A model generated the notes under the pieces. It saw nothing but the letters and a program-made list of their open reading frames with translations. It searched no databases and was not told the DNA's origin. Below are positions 22,501-30,030 of a stretch of 64,000 nt of DNA, piece by piece; the stretch's first letter is position 1, and every line of letters begins with the position of its first letter. The DNA is from Mesostigma viride (lineage: Eukaryota > Streptophyta > Mesostigmatophyceae > Mesostigmatales > Mesostigmataceae), in assembly GCA_009746045.1 (NCBI GenBank), contig RPFO01000022.1:1299913-1363912 (forward strand), read 5' to 3'. A program made the position numbers and the translations under genes.

Positions 22501-23049
22501 GCAATGAAGGCTCATTGTGAACGGGGTGAGGAGCAGATGCCCGATGAACGACTATCGATACGATTTAGTGCCTATCCTATGACTGGCAGAGCTGGTCAAC
22601 GTTTGGGAAATATCTTTTAGAAGAGGCATGTGTAATCGTGTAATGTTTCCCCCCCCATGGTGACTTCTTTATAAGGGCACTTGGGCTTGCGTTGGGACAA
22701 TGTCCAACCACCTCGAAATCCATACTCCTTGTAAATCCACACGCAACCCGTTGTGCATAATCAACACTCAACCTAAACAAATTGTCGACAACCTCACAGC
22801 CCACTACCACTGCGAGTTCTCAATTTATCTCCTCTGAGGCTCCCTTGTCTGCCTGTTGCTTGCGCCTCGACCATGGTGTGACATGTGCGTGCACGGGCCA
22901 CGGTGACGCGTGGATGCAGGCCGGGCATGTTTACTGAGCTGTCGCCCGTGGAGGTAAAGCGCTTCCTCGTTGGACCGAAGCCAAAGCCGAGAAAGCCAGA
23001 GTCCAGGGCACAAGAGGAGAGCGGTGATCTTGACGAGCCAGAAGAATAG
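13595..23049 (+). CDS. SVR1: SVR1-like (RsuA-family) pseudouridine synthase, likely plastid
   Basis: Exons: 13595-14093, 14968-15047, 17053-17229, 17849-17991, 20442-20589, 21790-21846, 22386-22441, 22920-23049; all GT-AG, phases agree, 429 residues. The start is the first in-frame ATG ([13 protein letters not shown]). The leader has no acidic residue in its first ~25 positions and is rich in Ala/Ser/Thr/Arg, as in plastid transit peptides. An S4 RNA-binding domain spans about 156-212 ([20 protein letters not shown], split by intron 1). The catalytic domain carries the family motif [19 protein letters not shown] with the nucleophile Asp271, then [21 protein letters not shown], and [16 protein letters not shown] near the end. 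It should convert uridine to pseudouridine in rRNA. Arabidopsis SVR1 is a chloroplast enzyme of this type, but plastid targeting here is inferred from the leader only. Introns are packed with minisatellites. Confidence 0.92.
15869..16338. repeat. 21 bp inverted repeat around TTAA/TTTG blocks
   Basis: Positions 15869-15889 (ACACCGTCCGCATTGGAAGT plus T) and 16318-16338 are perfect reverse complements. Between them lie four modules of a TTAATTAA-type run followed by TTTTGTTTG repeats (15980, 16040, 16190, 16240). The structure sits in the intron between exons 2 and 3 of the SVR1-like gene. It could be a foldback element or a composite of old tails. No coding sequence is present. Confidence 0.85.
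16490..17045. repeat. 45 bp pyrimidine-rich minisatellite, ~12 copies
   Basis: Unit of 45 bp built of CCCCATCTTTCTACC, CTCTGCCCCTTTTT and CACCGTCACCCCCTG. It runs up to 8 bases before the exon 3 acceptor of the SVR1-like gene at 17053. On the sense strand it is almost purely C/T, so it extends the polypyrimidine tract over 550 bases. The long repetitive open frames here are not genes. Confidence 0.95.
17263..17440. repeat. (GGGA)n microsatellite
   Basis: About 40 GGGA units begin 34 bases after the exon 3 donor (17230) of the SVR1-like gene. Confidence 0.97.
18090..18298. repeat. (GTGTCATGG)n 9 bp minisatellite
   Basis: About 23 nearly perfect copies of the 9 bp unit start roughly 100 bases after the exon 4 donor of the SVR1-like gene. 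The unit is a multiple of three, so all six frames can stay open over it. These frames are artefacts. Confidence 0.97.
18983..19166. repeat. (GGGGA)n / (GGGA)n purine repeat
   Basis: A G/A-only tract of about 180 bases in the intron between exons 4 and 5 of the SVR1-like gene. Confidence 0.95.
20660..20850. repeat. (GGGA)n microsatellite with GGA interruptions
   Basis: A GGGA tract of about 190 bases begins about 70 bases after the exon 5 donor (20590) of the SVR1-like gene, mirroring the tract after exon 3. Confidence 0.96.
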
Positions 23050-23569
23050 CACATGTCGAAAGGCCTCTACAAATGTTCCTGTTCATTCTGGACAACAATC
23101 GGCACAGTATTGAACATTTGTGCACATACTACCGCTAACACTTGCCAACCCGTGCACAGAAGCGATGGGGTGAACTGGCTTTCTGAATTGAAGCCACCAG
23201 TTGCATGTGTACACAGCTCATGGCCAGGAATACGTGCACAACCTGGGCTCTTTATTATATTATCTTTTATGATTGCACGATGTGGCAATATTTGATAACA
23301 TGAAGCACGCGGCAGACTTCCCTGTATCAAGAAATCACCATCTCCCTATCAATGACAACCAGCCCCTATATCTAGAAAACTGATTGCTGGCATGAGCTGA
23401 CTCGCATTGATATTGATCTCTTCACGCATGCGCATATTCCATTTTCTAGGAGATGGACCCGCTCGGCTTGACACCGCCATGACAGGTGCCAGCATGATAC
23501 ATACTCATGCATAGCGCTGAAAAAATTGTGAAGTGTGCGCATATTAGCAATGAGGATTTGTACGCAGAT
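23050..23569. other. 3' flank of SVR1-like gene
   Basis: This stretch should hold the 3' UTR and polyadenylation region of the SVR1-like gene. I see no further coding signal before the LINE insertion at 23582. Confidence 0.5.
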
Positions 23570-23581
23570 TTACCTATTGTT

Positions 23582-24059
23582 GCGCCTGGGCCTAGCCGGG
23601 CACCTGGCCCGCACAGATCAGGTAGATACATCACATAGACTAGCTGGCACCCAGCCCGCCCAGCCGGGGCGATATGTCCTCACCTGGCGTGCCCCCGGCC
23701 GCGCGCGGCAGGGCCGCCACCCGTGGACTTTTCGTGATAGACTCGGCATGGACATGTGCTACACTAGACGTGACGGGCTCACACCGGCCCAGGCAGCCTC
23801 CTGGTTTGTCTGTAATATGCAGGCAGATGGCGCGCAAGGATAGATGGCAAGTAGTGATGAAGGAGACCACCCCAAAGCCTGTGGGGGCTCCGCGTGTGAC
23901 CAACGGTATGGCATTCATAGCGATTCGGGCCGCGGTGCCCACACCCCTGTAACTAGGACCTAGATAGCTTACACCATATCCATTCCATCCCATGTTCCCC
24001 TTCCACTGAGGACTTATGCTCACGTGACGCAGTCACGTGTCTATTAGTTAATTAATTAA
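23582..24059 (+). mobile_element. 5'-truncated LINE, family C (478 bp)
   Basis: Flanked by the 12 bp duplication TTACCTATTGTT (23570-23581 and 24060-24071). It begins in the ORF2 C-terminal region (LAGHLARTDQVDT, also found in the 47 kb LINE as VGHLARTNQVDT), which is out of frame further on. It ends with the perfect hairpin CACGTGA-CGCAG-TCACGTG (24021-24039) and a TTAGTTAATTAATTAA tail. Confidence 0.88.
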
Positions 24060-24094
24060 TTACCTATTGTTTCCCACACGCTTAGGCATATACG

Positions 24095-26148
24095 GCATGG
24101 TCGTGCGGTCATGTCTGGTAGGCAAAGTCTGTGCAATTCCACCGCCTAAGCCTAGCATGGATCAATGCGTTTAAAAGTGACGAAAATGGCTGACGGCGGT
24201 ATGGCTGACGGCGGAGCTCAGATCTTTTGCGTCTGAGCCCCAAATTCGGTCAGACCACTTGCATTCGATGCGCTTTTTTCAGACGCACATGCCAGTATAA
24301 TCGGTTACGGCTGAAACGCAGTATTGCCAAAGTTACTCACGTGACAAGCAGCTATGACGACCCCAAAAGCAAAACGGGGTTTGGAAAAGGAGCTTTCCGG
24401 CTCCCAGCCCAACCCACTCGCCATCGTCCTTGCCCAGCCGGCTGGGCTCGCAAATCCACCGCCAGCAAACCCATCGCCAAGCGCCTCGCCCGAGCCCAAG
24501 AAACCCTGCCACGAACACAAATGGCGCAGGTACCTACCTGATTACAAACGCTTCTCTTTTCAGCGCTGGCTAGAGCTGTCCACAGAAGAATGCGCCGAAA
24601 TAGTGCGTTTCTTGGCACAGGAACGCAAGCTCCATGGGGCCATGGGGCCCGTCCCCGACGAGCACCTGGCGAGGTTCTTTACCCTGGGAGAGCTCAACCA
24701 CCGCCTCGCCATCCTGTGCAGCCACTTCCAGCTACCTATGGCCAAAATCGACGCCAAGATCCGCGCCCCAGCCCAGCCTGCGCGGCCGACAGCCACCTCG
24801 GCTTCCTCCCTCTGCAAGGATGACATCCGAGCAGTGCTGGAGGAGCACGTGACCTGGCCGTTGGCCGAGAAGCTGACCTCGCTGAACACGACGCTCAACA
24901 CGGTGGAGGCCCGGGTCTCCAATGTGGAGACCAAGGTCGTCCACAAGCTTCAGCCCCAGTTCACGACGCTGCACACCGCGGCGCAGGCATCTGAGACGCA
25001 CGCTGCACTTGTCTCTCGCCTTAACCAGGTGGAGGGCAAGTGCGGCGTGCTCATGAAGAAGCTTGAGGCCATCACCGCCCACACCGAGGCCCTTGCCTCA
25101 CAGGTCCCAAAGATAGCGGAGCAGACGGCCACCATCGCATCCCAGCCACCCCGGCTGGATGCTGGTGACCTCCCGCCCCTCTCCTATGCGGACCTGCTGC
25201 GGACAGCGACCGCCTCCACCACCGACGCCATCGCTACGAAGCTCCAGGAGCTTGAAGACCTTCGCCAGGCTCAACAACGGGAGGCCACCGACCGCGCCCG
25301 CCGCGACTGCCGGGTGGTGCTGCGTCGCTTCCCCCAGAAGCCAGGTGAGACGTCAACCTCCCTTGCCGACGAGCTTAAGGACCAGCTCCTTACCCTCATG
25401 GGCCTGGTAGGTGAGGTAGAACTGCGTGGGTGCCACCGCCTTCCCCATGCACGGGACAAGGCGGCTCCCCCACCAGTCCTGCTCACCTTCCCCTCCCGTG
25501 AGGACAAGCAGCGGTTCCTCTCTCGTCGCAAGCGGTTGCACGACCTCACCTGGACGCTGGACGACGACCTGACCCCCGCTCAGCAGCAGCAGCGACGTGA
25601 CCTGTGGCCTGAATACCTCCGCCACAAGCAGGACCCCCAGAAGCCCAAGGTGTACTGGAGGGGCGGGGACCTGATGATCAACCACAAGATGTGGACGCCC
25701 CCAGCGGGCTAGAATAGCTTGTAGCCCTAGCTTTAATTACTTCCATGGTAGTCACTGCATGCCGCCATGGCAGCCATGCTTAGAATGTTTGCCTAGTTGT
25801 GCCACCTTACCTAGTCACGTGCACCGCTAACGCACGGTACACAACCAGCCATAGCCTTAGCTTAGTCCTTGTACAGCCATGCTACGTCCTGGCTTCGATC
25901 AGATTACTTGCCCACGCTCCTTGTTATGATACGCTCACATGGGTCTTATTGCACCCACAGGCTGCCGGATCGTTAGCGTGTCGGTTTAGCTAGCGCGCCC
26001 GAATGCAGCTGTGGCATGCCTTAGGCATGAAGGAGACTGGGGGTCTCTGCCCTTTCTCCTGTTGTGCACACACAGGGATTAAAAGCACTTCGGTGCTCCG
26101 TGACTCCCCAACGGGAGCACGAGTTTAATTAATTAATTAATTAATTAA
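24095..26148 (+). mobile_element. Complete ORF1-only LINE, family A (2.05 kb)
   Basis: A 13 bp target duplication TTAGGCATATACG (24082-24094 and 26149-26161) brackets the element exactly. It contains a 259 bp 5' UTR with the repeated ATGGCTGACGGCGG block, an intact ORF1 (24354-25712), a 436 bp 3' UTR ending GTGACTCCCCAACGGGAGCA, and a (TTAA)n tail. ORF2 is absent. Since the copy has both ends and a duplication, this is the mobilised unit and not a later deletion product, unless the deletion was in its parent. It is comparable to mammalian HAL1. Confidence 0.9.
24354..25712 (+). CDS. LINE ORF1 protein, family A (452 aa)
   Basis: An uninterrupted frame starts at MTTPKAKRGLEKELSG. The head is basic and proline-rich with CHEHKW near residue 55. 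A helical, heptad-like region follows (about 155-270), including LTSLNTTLNTVEARVSNVE, a probable coiled coil for trimerisation. Near residue 317 an RRM-like domain begins (DCRVVLRRFP), followed by EVELRGCHRLPHARDKAAPP, VLLTFPSREDKQRFLSRRKR and TWTLDDDLTPAQQQQRRDLWP, then a short C-terminal tail VYWRGGDLMINHKMW. This arrangement is that of L1-type ORF1p: coiled coil, RRM, C-terminal domain. Decayed copies lie on the minus strand at 0.7-2.4 kb. The intact frame suggests recent insertion or selection before insertion. Confidence 0.85.
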   Translation: MTTPKAKRGLEKELSGSQPNPLAIVLAQPAGLANPPPANPSPSASPEPKKPCHEHKWRRYLPDYKRFSFQRWLELSTEECAEIVRFLAQERKLHGAMGPVPDEHLARFFTLGELNHRLAILCSHFQLPMAKIDAKIRAPAQPARPTATSASSLCKDDIRAVLEEHVTWPLAEKLTSLNTTLNTVEARVSNVETKVVHKLQPQFTTLHTAAQASETHAALVSRLNQVEGKCGVLMKKLEAITAHTEALASQVPKIAEQTATIASQPPRLDAGDLPPLSYADLLRTATASTTDAIATKLQELEDLRQAQQREATDRARRDCRVVLRRFPQKPGETSTSLADELKDQLLTLMGLVGEVELRGCHRLPHARDKAAPPPVLLTFPSREDKQRFLSRRKRLHDLTWTLDDDLTPAQQQQRRDLWPEYLRHKQDPQKPKVYWRGGDLMINHKMWTPPAG

Positions 26149-26161
26149 TTAGGCATATACG

Positions 26162-26510
26162 TGATGCACTATAGCTACAGATGATGCATCATCATTCTCT
26201 GCCCATGCAGATTGCTACTCTCTGCTGAGAGGCCATGCCCTAGCTATTGCCTAGCATATAACCATCTTCCACCCCATGCCAGGCCTTAGAGTATGATACA
26301 TCATGCCGGTGGTGCATGATAAGACAAGCTGCCCATCTACGTGCCCCAGACATCTGCTGAGCCACGAGGTAGCCAAGGAGCCCTGACGGCGGCGCTCATA
26401 ACCTTCACGTTTGGGCACCAAATTCGGCCGTGAATGTCACAATCGCTTCGTCTTTCTAAGACGCACACACTGACATATTTTCCCGACGGGAGCCACGTGT
26501 TTAATTATCG
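26162..26510 (+). mobile_element. Chimeric family B LINE remnant
   Basis: The first part (about 26205-26285) resembles the family B 3' UTR near 5535-5610 (CTCTCTGCTGAGA, GCCATGCCCTAGCT). The second part (about 26360-26475) resembles the family B 5' UTR at 3795-3930 (GAGCCACGAGGTAGCCA, CTGACGGCGG, TTCACGTTTG, GACGCACA). It then goes directly to GGGAGCCACGTGTTTAATTA. ORF1 is missing. It may be joined fragments of two copies or an internally deleted element. Confidence 0.6.
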
Positions 26511-26593
26511 GCGGACCATGGGTTAATGCACCTAAGCCATCCCGACTCAGATAGCAAGGTTGCCCTGCTGTGCACATGGCATTAATTAATTAA

Positions 26594-28880
26594 GGGGAGG
26601 GGACACCCCTAAAGGGCACTTTTCTGGAAACCATACCTATGCATGTGCTAAAAATCCAATGATGATTGGGGACCATAAATATGATTAAAAAAAAATTTTC
26701 CAGCCACTTGGGGGTGGTACTAGCCCCCACCATACACCGGTTACGCGCTAAAAATAGAAAAAGACGCTATTTTAGTCACATTTTTCCTAGGACAATGGGC
26801 AAACATATTGGGACCAAATCACATATTCCCGCATAGTTCCCCCACTTTTGAGAAAGTCTGCCTAATTGGGACCAATATATAAGCATGGATGCACCAGTTA
26901 TTAATTTTCCCGCAAAAAGGGTCCTTTTTTAATGAAAAAAAAATAAATCAAATCATAAACACTTCAAATGTTGCCATACCATATATTCCCAAATACTAGA
27001 GAGGGGGGGACATGCAGCCCCAAAATTTCAGGTCATTCTGACCACCACAGCTCCAGTTATTAACGTTCTTAGGTTGTCACCAATGACGAAGCTAAGGGAC
27101 GTTTTAGCCAGTATTTAACCACACTAACACCCCTTTATTCATCCAAGCCACGTGAAAACTGGCCAAACCACACACTACCATCCTCTGCACATATGGTACC
27201 TCCTATGTTCAAGGTTTGACGACATTCTGACAAGAACTGCCCAAGTTACAACCATTCCAAGACGGCCACCCATGTAGACGCTACAAGGAAATTAGAGTAA
27301 CCATTTAGCCACACTAGCACCTCCTTCTTCATCAAAGACATCTGCAAACTGACCAAAGCACACATAATTAACTCTTGCACGCTGACGGCAACGCATGCTC
27401 AATGTGGGGGGTCATTGTGACAAGAACTACTCAAGTTGATGGGTTTCCTATATGACCACCTGACAAGGCGCTAAGAACCACTCAGTAAGTTAGTAACACC
27501 ACAATGCCACTTCATATGCCATCCAACATGCACCAAATCCATGCTGAATATGTTATGAAGTACAAAGGGGTGGCCACGCACCTCATACGTCTTCATCGTC
27601 CCTCGAGCATGGCCAGCCTTGTAAATATGTGCATAGCCTTGACGATGGTAGCCCTAACATGCCTAAGCAGCATTTCCTATGTTTCTCCCAGGTTAGAGTG
27701 TAAGGTTGATGCCTACCAAGCTAATCAACACAACAACACCTCCTAAACTGTCCTCCCCAGCATGGATGACAAACTGGGACTATGGAGGGCAAGGAACCAA
27801 GTAGGAACATGGTATATATAGCTTGCATGCAGTCATGCATGCATGTCAACCATGGTTGGCTCAGCACATTGTAGTCTTATCACATCATCATAACAAAGGA
27901 AAGCTCAAACAACCAATGGTGCCTGCTATCTACATGCAGTCACACAAATGCAATATCTCCAACATCATCATCACTATAACACTTCCATCCCTGCACGATA
28001 AAATGCAAATAAACAATTGGCGGCCCTTCAGCGCATGAGTGCTGTGATGCCGCTGCGGCCTGCGAAGAGAGGGTGCGTCACTCTCACACAACAAGAAGCG
28101 TCCATACGCACAACATCCTTGCCACAACACGTTTTATGAAATGCCTTATACCTTCCCGACGAGCTATAGGCTGCGACTTAAGCGGCCCTGATCACGACAT
28201 CAACGAAAACAATCTAAAGCTGCCAGTATTCGACAACACAACGGCAAGCGACGGCGAGCTAGCTGGCGGAAACTGCCCAAAAAGAACGCAAAAAACTTCG
28301 AACGATGAGCTCATAGAAGAAAGCACTGATAGCAGATAACATTCGCGACACATCTGTACCTTGCCCTCGTAAATCCCTCGCCCAGGCGCGCAACAACAGC
28401 CGTTCTTCCATGGACAGGTCAGACACGCACTGCGCAGGTCTGAACAATTACTTACCGATAATGGCCGAAAATCTGGCAAAAACCACCAGCTGGGTTTAGA
28501 ATTCGATGCTACCGGTATTAATGCCTGCTTCACGGTCAGAACAACCCCCAAAACCGCGATTTTACTGCCGCTATCATGAATTCTATTTCATTCCGCGCGA
28601 CCAAAAAATTCAGATTACCCCCCATGCCGATGGCATAAAAAAACAACAGCGATATTGTAAACCAGCTGATTTCCGCCACATACTAACATCATAAACTCAT
28701 CGTCTTTTAGATTCGAGTAAAATTTTTGCATTTCGCTTGCCCTATTGTGGTAGTTTCGCCTGAACGCAGTCGCCATGGCCACTTCCGCAAGGGGTGCGCG
28801 CACCGTGCACGTGAAATTTGTGACCTTCGGTTCCGGCGCGAATTTTTTGGCGCCAAAAAATTCGGGGGTGTCCCGTCCCC
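26594..28880. mobile_element. 2.3 kb TIR element between TTAA sites
   Basis: The left end reads GGGGAGGGGACACCCC (26594-26609) and the right end is its reverse complement with one mismatch, GGGGTGTCCCGTCCCC (28865-28880). Both are directly flanked by TTAA (26590-26593; 28881-28884), a likely 4 bp target duplication. The interior is more AT-rich than the genes around it, and I find no transposase motif. Short frames, including one of 119 codons near 28.2-28.5 kb, show no recognisable domain. A non-autonomous DNA transposon is the best reading. TTAA duplication occurs in piggyBac and some Sola elements, but the termini do not clearly match either, so the superfamily is left open. Confidence 0.7.
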
Positions 28881-28903
28881 TTAATTAATTAATGACTCCC
28901 ACG

Positions 28904-29641
28904 GAGTTAGTCTCCATGCTTTGTTGTAGACTAAGTCTCAAAGGCATTGTGAATACAACGTATGAATAAGCCTTGTAAACCTACGTTGTTCTTCTTGTTT
29001 TTCTTCTTTTTCTTAGAAATAGCCGCATCCCCAGCCGGCTTCTTGTTGTTGTCCTGGGGCAGACGCCTATCCTGCCCATCATCACCATCGTTAAAGTCCA
29101 ACTTCTTCGCAACGTTCTTGTTGTTGATAGCCATTGGTAGCAGATAAAATTCAAGTTAGAAAATGGAATGAACGACTTTGTATAATGCTTGAGAACACTG
29201 TGTGCTGAGAGCAATGAATTGCTTGGTTCATGAGAAAATAGGTTTACCCTTTATCAACGTTCCTCTCACTGGCTGCGCCGCCAGTGACCGTTGGGTGCAG
29301 ACCGTTGGCCCGAGGCCGCACGATGACAGGTCGCAGTCTAGTCAAGTGCTGCATCGTGTGATCACAGATCAATGCACGCTGCAGTACGGTCCCTATCTAG
29401 GATACTCTAGTACCGTCCAATGACAGGACACTACGTATACTGGGTACTGACATCTGTCACGTACCCCAGTACCCAAAGTACCAATCTAGGGAAACGTATG
29501 CGACTCGACTAGTAATTCCTATCTGCATAGCCCACGTGGTATTTATATTCACATACCAACGTAGGTTTACAAGGCTTATTCATGCGTTGTATTCACAATG
29601 CCTTTGAGACTTAGTCTACAGCAAAGCATGGAGACTAACTC
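28904..29641. mobile_element. 738 bp element with 85 bp TIRs
   Basis: Positions 28904-28988 and 29557-29641 are reverse complements over 85 bp with two mismatches (they start GAGTTAGTCTCCATGCTTTG). The 568 bp interior holds an open exon-like segment on the minus strand (29134-28985). I could not identify a target-site duplication. It is a MITE-like or gene-capturing TIR element. Confidence 0.8.
28985..29134 (-). pseudogene. Possible captured first exon (Lys-rich N-terminus)
   Basis: From ATG at 29134 the frame encodes 50 residues: MAINNKNVAKKLDFNDGDD, a Gln/Asn/Lys part, and a tail KKKKKNKKNN. The frame then meets a consensus donor, GTAGGT, exactly where the TIR begins (28984). An acidic stretch followed by a polylysine block is seen at the N-terminus of methionine aminopeptidase 2 and several nucleolar proteins. 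That likeness is only compositional, and I do not assign a gene. It looks like a host first exon carried between TIRs. Confidence 0.4.
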
Positions 29642-29642
29642 A

Positions 29643-29690
29643 CGGTCCTGCCAGCCATTAATTGCCAATCGGCTATGGCTGGCAGGACCG
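29643..29690. repeat. Perfect 16 bp stem hairpin
   Basis: CGGTCCTGCCAGCCAT (29643-29658) pairs perfectly with ATGGCTGGCAGGACCG (29675-29690) across a 16-base loop that contains TTAATT. It starts one base after the 85 bp TIR element ends. Confidence 0.95.
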
Positions 29691-30030
29691 AGGCTGGATC
29701 GAGCCATGCCGACAGATTAACAGGCCATGGCAGTTAAGGACAGGTTGTTACATACGTCACAGCAATTAAGTCACCACCCTTTTGGAAGCACCGACAGCAT
29801 TCAAGCGTTCCCCAGCGGAGCCGCCGGCCATCCCACCTCCAGGTAAGCAGGAAGGCAGCTCCAGCGGATTTTTGTACGCAAACTACGCTGCTAGCTAATG
29901 CTCGATCGTGGGCACTGCTTTTTTCACGAACGCTCGGGCCCAAAGAACATGCAGTATAGCTGAACAGCCTGAACAGCTGTAGATGTAGAAATAGGTCGCC
30001 GACGTTCGAGTGTTATATTATCGGTGCCAC
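29691..30030. other. 3' flank of Argonaute gene
   Basis: Intergenic sequence downstream of the Argonaute stop codon (30031, minus). It should carry the 3' UTR. I see no further coding signal. Confidence 0.5.

Noticed and set aside
28192-28551. 119-codon minus-strand frame inside the TTAA element
   Set aside because: No recognisable domain, no transposase motif, and no support from neighbours.
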